A stretch of DNA of 64,000 nt from PWXP01 sp034005525 (GCA_034005525.1 JAVEUP010000007.1:29795-93794), one strand, 5' to 3'. Positions 43,271-53,086 are shown, counted from the first letter of the stretch. A program made the numbers and translations. Notes: generated by a model from the sequence alone, not told the origin.

Positions 43271-43702
43271 ATGACCGGCGGCGAACCGATGAACCACCAC
43301 AACGACACTCACTCACTCCTGATTGGCTATATCCTTTGGGTCTTCGGATTCATGGGCGCGCACCGATTCTATTACGGCAAGCAGATCACCGGGACCATCT
43401 GGTTCTTCACGCTCGGTCTTCTCTTCATCGGCTGGATCGTCGATCTGTTCCTGATCCCCGGCATGGATCGGGAAGCGGGTCTCCGGTATCAGGCTGGGCA
43501 CCTGGACTACACCGTCGCCTGGTTGTTGCTGACGTTCCTCGGCGTCTTCGGCATCCACCGGTTCTATATGGGCAAGTGGTTCACGGGCATTCTCTACCTG
43601 CTCACCGGCGGGCTTTTTGGGATTGGATTGCTCTACGACCTGTGGACGGTCAACGGACAGGTCAATGAGATCAATCGGCGGGCACTGTTCGCAGGACGTT
43701 GA
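43271..43702 (+). CDS. TM2-domain membrane protein (two TM2 units)
   Basis: 143 residues. Two TM2 modules in tandem: LLIGYILWVFGFMGAHRFYYG with GTIWFFTLGLLFIGWIVDLF, and WLLLTFLGVFGIHRFYMG with LYLLTGGLFGIGLLYDLW. TM2 units are two helices joined by a conserved tight turn with a G-x-H-R-F-Y motif. Start at ATG 43271 or 43289 cannot be settled. Monocistronic by spacing. Confidence 0.85.
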   Translation: MTGGEPMNHHNDTHSLLIGYILWVFGFMGAHRFYYGKQITGTIWFFTLGLLFIGWIVDLFLIPGMDREAGLRYQAGHLDYTVAWLLLTFLGVFGIHRFYMGKWFTGILYLLTGGLFGIGLLYDLWTVNGQVNEINRRALFAGR

Positions 43703-43810
43703 CGACGATGTCCGGATTGAGCGCCGATTACTGATGTGCCGCAGGGTGAATAACGCCACCCCAGTCTTTCCGGCCCAGCCCGGCGGACCATCTGCTCGAA
43801 AGACGATGGG

Positions 43811-43840
43811 GCGCGGTTCATGCCTAAAGGCGAACCGCGC
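43811..43840. terminator. Possible bidirectional terminator hairpin
   Basis: GCGCGGTTC (43811-43819) pairs with GAACCGCGC (43832-43840) between two convergent genes. No clear T-run, so weak as a rho-independent terminator. Confidence 0.35.
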
Positions 43841-43868
43841 GGCGATGAGAAGTAATGAATGATCCCTG

Positions 43869-46800
43869 CTAACGCTCTCCACTCGCAGCATCCGAATCGT
43901 CAACGCTCTGCAAGAGTTCGATCCGGTCGAACAAGGCGCCGCCGCCCATTGTGGTGGGCGCGATGCCGGTCAAGGTGAACTCGCCGAAGTCCTGCCAGAG
44001 GTCGCGGGTAACGACGGTCCACTCTTCGGGCGCCTCGGAGGCGACCTCGACCGCCGCCCAGCCGGTGGTGTTCCCGCCGCTGTAGTACCGCCGGAGCGGC
44101 TGTTCGGCAGGAGGCCAGTGCCCGCCGCCGGCCAGCTCAATCATGACGCCCGCGGCGCCGGCAGCCTTCCAAGCGAAACGCAGGTAGCGGTACTGGCCGG
44201 GGCCCGGGTCCCGGGCAATCGGGTACTGCCATCCGCCGATCGACGCCGAGAACCGCTGGGGCGGCGTCACTCGCAGCGACGCCGCGCCGGCGTACCGATC
44301 GGCCGTCTCAAGCTGGACGGTCCCCTCGCCCTCGCGCAGGGCGGCAACGAAGTCCGGCTCGTCGTCGAAGAGGATGACCACTGCCGGCGGCAGCGGCCCC
44401 AACGCCTCCCGCAGGTAAGCGATCAGGTCGGCAACGTCCTGCGGGCTGACGAGCTTCTCCATTTCGTCGGGCATCATGGAAATGGACGAGGCTTCCATTT
44501 CGTCAATCTCGCGGCGCAGCAACGTGTTCTCGACGCCTTCGTCTTTCCGCAGGGTGACGCTTGTGGCCGTCTCGGCGGCAAGTACTCCGGTGAAGACGCG
44601 TCCGTCCTCGGTTATCACGGAGTACTGCTGGTAGCCGACAGTGATTTCGCGCGAGGGGTCCAGCACGTCGGCCACGAGTGTCTCGTCGGCCCGTTGGTTG
44701 GCACTGCCCAAATCAGGGCCCACCTCATATCCTCGGTCGTCGAGCCGGTGGCACTTCGCACATTGCTCGTCGAACACCGTCTTGCCCCGGCCGGGATCGC
44801 GCGGGCCGCGCAGGGCCGCGATGTACTGGGCCACCACGGCCTCCCGTTCGCCTTGTCCGGCGCTCTTCAGAAGCTCCTCCGCGCGCTGGCGAACAGCAGG
44901 GTCGCGGCCTTCGGCCAGCCGGTGCCGCTGCGCCGCGCTTAAGGCCGACGGCCGGATCGTCTCGTTCTCCAGTGCGTCAAGAACGCCGGGCAACCGGTTC
45001 TCGCGCGCGAAGACGGCGTCGAGCACCGCAGCTTGAAGCCTGGGCGTATACTGGACCCACCCTGCCAATAGGGTCTCGGCCACGTGCGGCTCGTCGGTCA
45101 GGGTCAGCGCATCGACGGCGGCAAGTTGCACGTCGAGCGCCTGCCGGGGCTCGAGCAATTGTGTTGCGATGCCGACCAGTTGGTCGAACGGGGCGGCGGC
45201 CAACAAGCGTACCGCGGCACAACGGTCCGTCACCTCGCGGCTTTCGTCGAGAGCCGCCTTCGCAGCTTCCGCGATTGCCTGACGCATTTCGTCGCTATCG
45301 CCGAGCTGTAGAAGCCGGGCCGCCTGAACCGCCAGCCCGTGCATCTCACCGGTTGCACGCCGCAGTAGGCGTTGCATGCCTTCGCGTCCTTCCGGTGTCG
45401 CAAGCGGCTCCGCCTTGCCACGGCCAAGCCCCGCGACGAACCCTTCCAAGGCGGCAGTGTGCAACGCGGGCGGCGAGCCGGCTTCCAGGTCGGCCACGGT
45501 AACAAGCAGCCGAGCCATCTCGCCCTGGTGGCGGCGGGCACCCACAACGGAGCCCAGCGCCGGGATGAACCCCGCCGCCTGCCCCACCGCATCGGGCGAT
45601 TGCAGCAGCGCGGCGAGCATGTCGCCGGCCCCTTCGGGAACCGAACTGAGGATGGCGTCCGCCAACCAAGGCTCCACCCCGTGACGCCGGGCAAGCCCCA
45701 GCAGCGCGTCCCGCGCCTGCGGGCTGGTGCTTTGCCCCAGCGAGAGCGCCACCTGGAGCCGGACCTTCGCATCCGGATCCTCGACCATCGCAAGCAGCGC
45801 GGTCAACAGGGCATCGGACTCATCAAGCCACGGTTCAGCCAGCCGGGCCGCGTGCATCCGCACAGCGAAATGGGAATCGGCCATCGCAGGCTTGACCACG
45901 CTGGGCGTCAACGCTCGCATGCCGTCGAGCGTGCATAGGGCGTGCAGCCGGGCCTGCGGCGTCGCCCCTTCGTGGACCAACGACGCCAGGGCCGGCACGG
46001 CGCCGGGATCAGCGCGTTCGACAAGCAAGCGCTGGGCCGTTTCGCGCCACCATGCGTTCGAGTGGTTCAGCAACTCGACCAGTTCATCCGCCGAAGCCTT
46101 GGTCAGGTCGAACGGCCGCCACTTCGGCCCATCTTCCGCCCGCACCCGCCAGATTCGCCCGCGGTCGTGCCCCGCGATGAGCGACTCGACGTACTGCTGC
46201 TGCAAGAACCGGGGGATGGCGGAGTAGTCTTCGATGATCTCCCGGTACATATCGACGACGTACAGCGCGCCGTCCGGTCCCTGTGCCAGGTTCACCGGTC
46301 GGAACCAGATTTCCGTACTGGCAAGGAACTCCTGCTTGTCATCGCGCGCCCGCCGGGCCCGATAGCCTGCGCCGTCGCGCTCGACAATGCAGCGGTGGAC
46401 GAAGTTCAGCGCGTTCTCGCACACGAAGTAGCTGCCCTCGCGATACGTTTCAGGCAGGTCGGCCCCGCGGTACAGCAGGTTGCCGCATGCCGAGGTGAAG
46501 TAGCCCTGGGAGGTCTCGGTCTCGCCGTAGAAGCGGACCCATGCAGGGTCCTCGGCCCGCTTCCGGCGCCAGGGCTCCGCCTCGCTGATCGGGTACACGT
46601 CGTTGTACGGCAACAGGCTCACAAACCCGCCCGCCGCCGCATGGTAGGGATTGCGGGCCAGGTAGTGGTGCGGCAGCGGCACCACGTATCGAATGGGCTG
46701 CACCTGAACGATATAGAACCGGTCGCCCCAGTCGCTCGCGGTGTGCCCGAACTGCCCCTTGCCGGTTGCCGGCTCGCGGGCGGAGCCGTCCGGCTTGAAC

Positions 46801-47459
46801 CGGTAGCCGCCGTCGTAGTAGATCCAGTTATCCAGGTTCCATCGCGGGTTGCTGGGCCGGTCCCACATGGGCCCGCCGCCGGTCCGGTAGAGCAGTTCGC
46901 GCACTTCGGCTGTGCCATCGCCGTTCCGATCGGCCAGGAAGAGAATCTCCGGCGGGCAAATGACAATCACGCCGTCGCCTGCCGGTACCAGGCCGTAGGC
47001 GGGCGGCAAGCGGTCCGCCCACACGTGCGCCTTGTCGAATCGGCCGTCGCCGTCGGTGTCTTCCAGCAGCTTCACCGTGCCGTACTGCCCCTCGGCAGCC
47101 CGGCGCTGGGCCTCCGGGCCGGCGTCGATGCGGTAGACCTTCGTATCGAGCCGGCCGGTCTTGTTCAACTCCAGGATGTCGTAATAGCCTTCGAGGTTGT
47201 ACCCGTGGATTTCGCACACGAACAGCCGGCCGCGGGCGTCGAACGCCATGTCCACCGGGTCGTCGAGCAGATCGTCGCCGGCCACCAACTCGATGACCAG
47301 GCCCGGCTCCAATCGGAACAGTTTCGCACTGACCTCCGGCGGATTCGGCTTCGGCGCGTCGGTTGGCTCTGGAATGCCCTGGGCAAACCCCGCCGCACCC
47401 AGCCAGCCGGCGACCCAACATGCAAGGAAACAATGCACCGCGAAATGGAAACGCTTCAT
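43869..47459 (-). CDS. PVC-type membrane-bound dehydrogenase with HEAT repeats and haem c domain
   Basis: 1196 residues with a signal peptide (AVHCFLACWVAGWLGAAGFAQG). ATG 47459 follows GGGAG. N-terminal ~400 residues: a beta-propeller typical of PVC dehydrogenases (LVAGDDLLDDPVDMAFDARGRLFVCEIHGY, GYFTSACGNLLYRG, VNLAQGPDGALYVVDMYREII). Middle ~400 residues: HEAT-like helical repeats. About residue 900: haem c motif CAKCH (QCAKCHRLDDRGYEVGPDL). C terminus: a beta-sandwich. The family is widespread in planctomycetes and thought to oxidise sugars or similar in the periplasm with electrons passed to its haem. It overlaps the preceding small membrane gene by four bases. Confidence 0.9.
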   Translation of the reverse strand: MKRFHFAVHCFLACWVAGWLGAAGFAQGIPEPTDAPKPNPPEVSAKLFRLEPGLVIELVAGDDLLDDPVDMAFDARGRLFVCEIHGYNLEGYYDILELNKTGRLDTKVYRIDAGPEAQRRAAEGQYGTVKLLEDTDGDGRFDKAHVWADRLPPAYGLVPAGDGVIVICPPEILFLADRNGDGTAEVRELLYRTGGGPMWDRPSNPRWNLDNWIYYDGGYRFKPDGSAREPATGKGQFGHTASDWGDRFYIVQVQPIRYVVPLPHHYLARNPYHAAAGGFVSLLPYNDVYPISEAEPWRRKRAEDPAWVRFYGETETSQGYFTSACGNLLYRGADLPETYREGSYFVCENALNFVHRCIVERDGAGYRARRARDDKQEFLASTEIWFRPVNLAQGPDGALYVVDMYREIIEDYSAIPRFLQQQYVESLIAGHDRGRIWRVRAEDGPKWRPFDLTKASADELVELLNHSNAWWRETAQRLLVERADPGAVPALASLVHEGATPQARLHALCTLDGMRALTPSVVKPAMADSHFAVRMHAARLAEPWLDESDALLTALLAMVEDPDAKVRLQVALSLGQSTSPQARDALLGLARRHGVEPWLADAILSSVPEGAGDMLAALLQSPDAVGQAAGFIPALGSVVGARRHQGEMARLLVTVADLEAGSPPALHTAALEGFVAGLGRGKAEPLATPEGREGMQRLLRRATGEMHGLAVQAARLLQLGDSDEMRQAIAEAAKAALDESREVTDRCAAVRLLAAAPFDQLVGIATQLLEPRQALDVQLAAVDALTLTDEPHVAETLLAGWVQYTPRLQAAVLDAVFARENRLPGVLDALENETIRPSALSAAQRHRLAEGRDPAVRQRAEELLKSAGQGEREAVVAQYIAALRGPRDPGRGKTVFDEQCAKCHRLDDRGYEVGPDLGSANQRADETLVADVLDPSREITVGYQQYSVITEDGRVFTGVLAAETATSVTLRKDEGVENTLLRREIDEMEASSISMMPDEMEKLVSPQDVADLIAYLREALGPLPPAVVILFDDEPDFVAALREGEGTVQLETADRYAGAASLRVTPPQRFSASIGGWQYPIARDPGPGQYRYLRFAWKAAGAAGVMIELAGGGHWPPAEQPLRRYYSGGNTTGWAAVEVASEAPEEWTVVTRDLWQDFGEFTLTGIAPTTMGGGALFDRIELLQSVDDSDAASGER

Positions 47460-47677
47460 GGCACGGTCTCCCGGTGACGCAAACTCCTGTCCAACTGGCA
47501 CGCCAGCCACGCGCACGTCCGGCCGGCGGCGTAAACCACAAGCCCCACGAAGAATATCCACGGCATTGTCCACAGCAGCGCACCGACAACGACAGTCCAC
47601 TTGCCGAACGTCCCTACTACGTCGCAGCCTGCTGCCAACGTGCGGCACACGCGTACCCTTGGCGGAGAGTCTGGCAT
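47456..47677 (-). CDS. Small membrane protein
   Basis: 73 residues. One or two transmembrane segments (GKWTVVVGALLWTMPWIFFVGLVVYAAG). Its stop overlaps the PVC dehydrogenase start in ATGA, which suggests translational coupling. The start (ATG 47677) has a weak site. No family recognised. Confidence 0.5.
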   Translation of the reverse strand: MPDSPPRVRVCRTLAAGCDVVGTFGKWTVVVGALLWTMPWIFFVGLVVYAAGRTCAWLACQLDRSLRHRETVP

Positions 47678-47737
47678 GGGACCGGGTTCCAGGAGCTTCA
47701 GCAGGACGGCACGCACGAAGACTCCACCCAAGCCGAA

Positions 47738-47875
47738 TCAGTGTGTGTTGGCAAGCGACTTACGGACAACCTCAGGGAGTTCGATGGAAACGAAGCGGTC
47801 TTGCGAGTGAAGATAATCCTCACCACTCTCGTCAACCACGCGGACATGGGCTAGGTGCTTCTGGAATCCGGTCAT
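47738..47875 (-). CDS. Small 45-residue protein of a three-gene cassette
   Basis: 45 residues: VRVVDESGEDYLHSQDRF then VSIELPEVVRKSL. It looks like a real protein and resembles short planctomycete proteins of the R-V-V-D-E-S-G-E-D-Y-L type. It starts ten bases after the stop of the previous gene. No strong ribosome-binding site, consistent with coupling. Function unknown. Confidence 0.5.
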   Translation of the reverse strand: MTGFQKHLAHVRVVDESGEDYLHSQDRFVSIELPEVVRKSLANTH

Positions 47876-47885
47876 TCATTCCGTA

Positions 47886-48173
47886 CTACGCGAATGTGGC
47901 AGCGGATTGGATGACGGGTTCAATCAGCCGGGAGCCTTGCGGCGGTGCCAAACCTTTCACTCGCACTAGGACGACCGGCACACCTTCCTCGCGCCACTGC
48001 TGTTCGGCCAACTCGCGGCTGTAACGGTTGAACTCGGCCTCACCCGTTATCTCGAAGTAAACGAACGCGCCTTCCGGCAGGTCGTCCGCTACGTCGGGGC
48101 GCTCGAACACGAACTTGCCGAACTCGGCGGCGAGTTCGAATTGCCTTCGGGCAAAATCTCGCGGATCGATCAT
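47886..48173 (-). CDS. DUF5647-like small protein
   Basis: 95 residues. The N terminus (MIDPRDFARRQFELAAEFGKFVF) and ERPDVADDLPEGAFVYFEI resemble DUF5647, a family of small bacterial and cyanobacterial proteins without known function. Its start overlaps the previous stop in ATGA. Middle gene of a three-gene cassette. Confidence 0.55.
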   Translation of the reverse strand: MIDPRDFARRQFELAAEFGKFVFERPDVADDLPEGAFVYFEITGEAEFNRYSRELAEQQWREEGVPVVLVRVKGLAPPQGSRLIEPVIQSAATFA

Positions 48174-48502
48174 GTTTCCGCCTCTCCCAGGTATCTGGCG
48201 TGATAGGCCTTCCAGTTCGTTCGCAAGTCCTCGATGGCGTAGGTGAACGTCTCGTTCATACCCCCGGCAAAGAGGCCCGTCTTCTCCTGGCTGCCGTCCG
48301 GATGCAGCGTATCGCGATGGCAGAAGCCGTGGGCATTATCGTAACGGACCACCGGTATCCACTTATCTTGGTAAAAGATCTCCAACTGCACTGTGAACTG
48401 CACAATCCGGTTCTTTACTCGCTGAAAAGCGCAACGAACCTGCACTTCTGCAGGCGCGATTCGGATGAACCAAGTCTTCGCGACCGGCTGCGTACCATCC
48501 AT
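48170..48502 (-). CDS. Small protein with RYDNAHGFCHRD motif
   Basis: 110 residues. The conserved-looking part is WIPVVRYDNAHGFCHRDTLH, which I associate with a family of uncharacterised proteins often found next to small partner genes (DUF7718-like). The His-rich core could bind a metal. First gene of a three-gene cassette; stop overlaps the next start in ATGA. Toxin-antitoxin-like layout, but no evidence of toxicity. Confidence 0.55.
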   Translation of the reverse strand: MDGTQPVAKTWFIRIAPAEVQVRCAFQRVKNRIVQFTVQLEIFYQDKWIPVVRYDNAHGFCHRDTLHPDGSQEKTGLFAGGMNETFTYAIEDLRTNWKAYHARYLGEAET

Positions 48503-48639
48503 CGCAATCCTCGCACCTCAATGGCATCCTGCTGCAGGCAGTTGAGTCCTCAAGGGTGTAGTGTAGCACTCCTTGCCGAGCGTGTCAATGATGGGCGGAT
48601 CGAAGAAGGCATTCCAGTAACTTGCACTTCACTCCAACC

Positions 48640-51600
48640 TTACTCCAACCGCGCATCCATCATGCCCCGGACCGACTGCCGTTGCTTCAAGTACCAGTCG
48701 TAGTTCAGCAGCAGCTCGGTCATAGCTTCAAGCTGCTCCGTGCTGTCGCCGGGAAAACGAACGGGATCGAGCGATTGGCCCGGGGGGGGGAAGTTGGCAG
48801 GCATGCCGGTGTAGGGCAGCAGCGACGTGGGGCTGGCCAGCCAGCGGCGGAGATATTCGGCACGCAGCCGGGGCGAAACCTGGGTCAGATCGGGGGCGAC
48901 CGTGGTACGCACGGCCTCGCCGGGACTGTAGTCGCCGATCTGGTGGCACCGCGCGCAGTAAGTCTGCCCGTCGAGGAGCATTTGCACGGCGGCGCTGAAC
49001 CGCTCCTGCCGCTCGGGCGTGAGTGGCTCGTCACGCAAGCGATGTGCCGAAAACCCGCCGGTGCCGGAGAAATCCACCTGCGCGGTTGCCGTGAAGAAGC
49101 TGACCAGCCTCTCGGCCTCTTCCGGCGATAGGTTGTATTGCGGCATGCGCATCATCGAAGCCGGCCGAACGGCGTACGGGCGCAGCAGATACTCGTGCAG
49201 CCACTCGGGCCGCAATGCCGCGCCCGTGTGCGCCAGCGGCGGAGGCAGCCAGCCCCAGGCTTCAGGGCCGATCGGGTTGTCGCCTGCGGCGCGGGCGTCG
49301 GCCAGGGCCGCCGGGTAGAGCAGCCGTGCGAGGTTGCCGCCCCACGCCGGGCGCTGCCGCACAATCTGGTTGCTCCAGACCAACACATCCGCACCACCCA
49401 CCGCGCATGCCTCCCCGGCAAGCACCGCCGGTTTCCAGAGGGTGAAGGCGTGGAGGAGTATCTCGTTGCCGTCGGCGTCGTCGTCTTCATCGACAATCGC
49501 CAGGCGGCCTTCGGCATCCAACTGCGGCATGCCGGTCAGCGTGGCATGGGCCAGCCCCCGGTCGTCGACTCGTAGCGACGCCTCGATTTCGGCTTGCGAG
49601 AATCGCGGCATGAGCCAGTCGAAGTCGTCATGGGGCGGCGGCGGCTCGAACTCCGCCGGGTCGTACGCGATCGACCACTGCTCCATGCCGAGCGTGTGGC
49701 ATTCGGCGCAAGCGTGCCGGTCGAGCACGTGCCGGCCCTCGACAATCGCCCGCCGCTGCCGGTCGGGTTGATGCACGTACCTGTCCGCGGGCGGGTCGGC
49801 CGTCAGTCCCAGCACGAAGGTCATGACCGCTTCGCGCTCCGCGGGCGTGAAGTCGAACTGGCCCATGGTGAGCCACTCGTTGAACGGCTTGTCAGCCGCC
49901 AACCGGTAGTCGAAGCTCCGCGGCTTACGCAACTTCTGCCACAGGAAGCCCTCGCGACGCCGCTGGCGAATGGCGTCGAGGTAGAACGGGTCAAGGGGCG
50001 AGTGGTCCGGTTGCGCCGCGTCGGCGTCGCCCTGCTTCCCGACCGACTCGGCCGCGTAATGTTCGACTTGCTCGAAGGCCAGCAACGACTCGCGTTTGCG
50101 GCCCCAGTCGCTCAGTGCCGGCCCGATGGGCGGCGCGTCTTCGAACCCGGGAATATCGTGGCAGGCATAGCACCCGCGCTTCGCGATGGTGCGCCGGCCC
50201 ACGTAGCGGAGCTTCTCCTCCGTCGAACCCTGTAGCACTCTTTCCGCCTCAGCCTGCGGCATAACCCTTGCCAAATGCACGAGCACGAGTTCGTCAAGAT
50301 CGTCCGGCTGATACTCAGGCTCGACCGCCCGATACGGCGGCACGTCGAGCAGGAACGCCACAACATCGGCCACCGGGTCAGACGGTTGCGGCACGTCGGC
50401 CGCATCGTCCGGTGCGTCGCGCAGCATGACCGGCTCCAAGGGAACCTGCGGCATGAGGGTGCGCGGCGATCGGTGCACGGGATCGCGGAGAAAGTCGTTC
50501 AGCCACGCCTTTCCCACATCGGTTTCGTACTTCGCACCCAGGCGGGAAAGGTCCGAGCCAACGGTCGACTGCCCCTCGGGGAACGCCTCGTGCTTGTGGC
50601 ACGCCAGGCAACCCTGCATCTGGTACACCTTGCGACCCCGGGCCGGCGACGGGTCTTCAGAAAAACCCTGCGGCGGCGGCAACGGCTCGATCGGCTCGCT
50701 GGCCGACATCAGGTACGCGGCAATCGCCTGAATCTCGACCGGCTCGAACCGCCCGGCCTCCTCGAGGGCGGGGCCGGAAAGATGCTCGTGCAACCCGAAT
50801 AGCCGCGGCATCCGTGTGTCAGGCAGAAAGTGCCGCGGATCGGCCGTCCGGTCCATCATCATTGCCGGAGTCAGCTTCTGCGCGGCATCGCGCAGGCTGG
50901 GGCCTACCTTGCGCATCGTACCCGGCGGGCCATCGGCCGCTATTTGAGTACCGTCCGGTTCCAACCGCATATCGGGCCCGACGCGCCGTCCGGCGGCGTC
51001 GTAGCCGCGAATCTCATGGCAGCCGAAGCAGCCGTTTTCGCGGATCAGGTGGTAACCAGCCAGCAGCTTCGGGGCCGGCGGGTCAGGATACCGGTCGCTC
51101 GGCTCCAGGTCGGTCACCTCATGGTGACACTGCAAACAGCGGCTCTCGACAAATCGCCGCGGCAGCATGGGCCATTCCCAGTGCGGGTTCGGCTGCCAGT
51201 CGTGCTCGCGGCGCCAGCGGGCGGCGGCCTCAGGCGTGTCGGGCATATGCGAGGCCCAGCGGAACGACGTGCCGCTCCCCTGCCCGTCGTGGCAAATCGT
51301 ACAGCCGAACTCATCGACCGGATGCGGGCTGGTCGCCCCCAAGAAGAGACTCAGCCTCGGATGCGAACTGAACGGCTGCGAAAACCCCCTATCCGATTCC
51401 GCAATACCCTGATGACAGGTGGTACAGCGGTCGAACCTCGCCACGCGCCGGAAATGGTAATCGAGCGTCAGGTCGGGCAGCCAAATCTGCTCGATCGCCG
51501 GCGCCTTCCGACCCTGCCCGACCTCCGCCACCGACTCGACCAACCGCCGATATTCCCGCTGATACCGCCGCCACGGCCGTCGATATTCCGCCGCGATCAT

Positions 51601-51732
51601 CCAAACCGTCACCGCCAGCAGCGCCACCGCACTGAGGCACATCCAGACGTGCAACTGCCGCACATTCCGAAAAGTGACTTCCAGCGGACGCATGGAACCA
51701 CTGACAGAACGCTGATCCGATGGATTTGGCAT
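48640..51732 (-). CDS. Membrane-anchored eight-haem c-type cytochrome
   Basis: 1030 residues with one N-terminal transmembrane helix (MCLSAVALLAVTVWMIAAEY). Eight CxxCH haem c motifs in order: CTTCH, CTICH, CLQCH, CFGCH, CLACH, CYACH, CAECH, CARCH. Large multihaem proteins of this kind are common in planctomycetes and carry electrons in the periplasm. The start is either 51732 or the internal ATG at 51693; neither has a strong site. It is divergent from pyrB. Confidence 0.9.
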   Translation of the reverse strand: MPNPSDQRSVSGSMRPLEVTFRNVRQLHVWMCLSAVALLAVTVWMIAAEYRRPWRRYQREYRRLVESVAEVGQGRKAPAIEQIWLPDLTLDYHFRRVARFDRCTTCHQGIAESDRGFSQPFSSHPRLSLFLGATSPHPVDEFGCTICHDGQGSGTSFRWASHMPDTPEAAARWRREHDWQPNPHWEWPMLPRRFVESRCLQCHHEVTDLEPSDRYPDPPAPKLLAGYHLIRENGCFGCHEIRGYDAAGRRVGPDMRLEPDGTQIAADGPPGTMRKVGPSLRDAAQKLTPAMMMDRTADPRHFLPDTRMPRLFGLHEHLSGPALEEAGRFEPVEIQAIAAYLMSASEPIEPLPPPQGFSEDPSPARGRKVYQMQGCLACHKHEAFPEGQSTVGSDLSRLGAKYETDVGKAWLNDFLRDPVHRSPRTLMPQVPLEPVMLRDAPDDAADVPQPSDPVADVVAFLLDVPPYRAVEPEYQPDDLDELVLVHLARVMPQAEAERVLQGSTEEKLRYVGRRTIAKRGCYACHDIPGFEDAPPIGPALSDWGRKRESLLAFEQVEHYAAESVGKQGDADAAQPDHSPLDPFYLDAIRQRRREGFLWQKLRKPRSFDYRLAADKPFNEWLTMGQFDFTPAEREAVMTFVLGLTADPPADRYVHQPDRQRRAIVEGRHVLDRHACAECHTLGMEQWSIAYDPAEFEPPPPHDDFDWLMPRFSQAEIEASLRVDDRGLAHATLTGMPQLDAEGRLAIVDEDDDADGNEILLHAFTLWKPAVLAGEACAVGGADVLVWSNQIVRQRPAWGGNLARLLYPAALADARAAGDNPIGPEAWGWLPPPLAHTGAALRPEWLHEYLLRPYAVRPASMMRMPQYNLSPEEAERLVSFFTATAQVDFSGTGGFSAHRLRDEPLTPERQERFSAAVQMLLDGQTYCARCHQIGDYSPGEAVRTTVAPDLTQVSPRLRAEYLRRWLASPTSLLPYTGMPANFPPPGQSLDPVRFPGDSTEQLEAMTELLLNYDWYLKQRQSVRGMMDARLE

Positions 51733-52102
51733 ACGAGAGGCTTACCAGGAGGACTCCAACCGGAAAACCCGGGTTGTTGCCGTCCGCAACTGCGTCAAAC
51801 CGGGCAGTAAACCAATCCACCCGGAAGTGTTATTTACTCACGAAAACGTCGACCAAACCAATCATTGTAATCGTTGTCTTCGCCCCGGCAATCCTGTATA
51901 CCATTCACTATTGGGGGTGGGTTGCCAAACACTCTAGGTGAGAGCGGAAGAGCATGTCGCCGGCGCCGCCACGCGGCATATTAGCTCGCACCGCCTGCCG
52001 CGCACCGCCTTGCCAGCCGCCGCTGGGACGGTACAATCACGAGCAGCGCGAAAGGGTGGCGGCATCGGGCATCGGAGAGGTCTTACCGGGGAGGATGGCG
52101 GC
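51733..52102. other. Divergent intergenic region before pyrB
   Basis: About 370 bases with a fairly AT-rich centre. It holds the pyrB promoter (52010-52037) and a weaker alternative (TTGTCT at 51874 with TATACC at 51897). A 73-codon frame (51720-51941) with a hydrophobic tail is not convincing as a gene. Confidence 0.55.
52010..52037 (+). promoter_or_regulatory. Putative pyrB promoter
   Basis: TTGCCA (52010-52015) and TACAAT (52032-52037) with a 16-nt spacer, five of six matches in each box. It would start the transcript about 59 nt before pyrB. Confidence 0.55.
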
Positions 52103-53077
52103 ATGAGCACGGCGGCAGAGAGTATCGGGCTGGGGCCGTTTCCCGGCGAGTGGACGCGGCGGCACTTGCTGGGGCTTGAAGAGCTTTCGGCCGCCGAAAT
52201 TTCCCTCATCCTCGATAAGGCCGAGATCTTCAAGCAGGCCATCCTGCGGGGGCAGCGGCGAATCCCGCTGCTCGACGGCGTTACTTGCGTAACGCTGTTC
52301 TTCGAGAACTCCACCCGCACGCGAACCAGCTTTTCGCTGGCTGCACGCCGGCTCGGGGCCGATTCGGTCGATTTCTCCGCCTCGACCAGCAGCCTATCGA
52401 AAGGCGAAACGGTCATCGATACTGCCAAGAATATCGAGGCGATGGATATCGACATGGTGATTGTCCGGCATCGCACGCCGGGCACCCCCCACCTGCTGGC
52501 ACAGAACCTTCGCGCCTCGGTCATCAACGCCGGCGACGGGCCGCACGAGCACCCGACGCAGGGGCTGCTCGACATGCTGACCATCCGCGAGCGCCGCGGC
52601 CGGATCGAAGGGCTTACCGTGGCCATGGTGGGCGATATCGCCCACAGCCGGACCGCACGTTCCAATATATGGGGGCTGAAGAAACTCGGCGCCCACGTCA
52701 TTGTGTGCGGGCCGTCGACCCTGGTCTCGCCGCAGTGGAAGGAGCTGGGAGTCGAGTACTCCTGGAGCCTCGACGACATCCTGCCGCGCGTGGACGTGCT
52801 GAACCTGCTGCGCATCCAGTTCGAGCGGCAGTACGGGCGGCCGTTCCCGTCGGTCCGGGAATACGCACACCTCTACGCGATGAACGCCGAGCGGCTGGCG
52901 AAGACGAAAAACGACATCCTGATCCTCGCCCCCGGCCCGATCAACCGCGGGGTGGAAATTACCACCGACGTGGCCGACGGCCGCTACTCGGCCATCCTCG
53001 AACAGGTGACCAACGGCGTGGCCGTGCGCATGGCCGTGCTATGGCTGCTCAGCGGCGCAGGCCGGAACAAGGAGTAG
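52103..53077 (+). CDS. pyrB: Aspartate carbamoyltransferase catalytic chain
   Basis: 324 residues. FENSTRTRTSF (67-77) is the carbamoyl-phosphate site and HPTQGLLD the other catalytic signature; DVLNLLRIQFERQY matches the aspartate-binding loop. Catalyses carbamoyl phosphate plus aspartate to carbamoyl aspartate, the second step of de novo pyrimidine synthesis. ATG 52103 follows GGGGAGGATGG; the upstream extension is not supported. It is followed nine bases later by pyrC. Confidence 0.97.
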   Translation: MSTAAESIGLGPFPGEWTRRHLLGLEELSAAEISLILDKAEIFKQAILRGQRRIPLLDGVTCVTLFFENSTRTRTSFSLAARRLGADSVDFSASTSSLSKGETVIDTAKNIEAMDIDMVIVRHRTPGTPHLLAQNLRASVINAGDGPHEHPTQGLLDMLTIRERRGRIEGLTVAMVGDIAHSRTARSNIWGLKKLGAHVIVCGPSTLVSPQWKELGVEYSWSLDDILPRVDVLNLLRIQFERQYGRPFPSVREYAHLYAMNAERLAKTKNDILILAPGPINRGVEITTDVADGRYSAILEQVTNGVAVRMAVLWLLSGAGRNKE

Positions 53078-53086
53078 AGACAGGTT

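Noticed and set aside
51720..51941. 73-codon plus-strand frame with a hydrophobic tail upstream of pyrB
   Set aside because: No ribosome-binding site and overlaps the start of the cytochrome gene; the hydrophobic part arises from an AT-rich promoter region.
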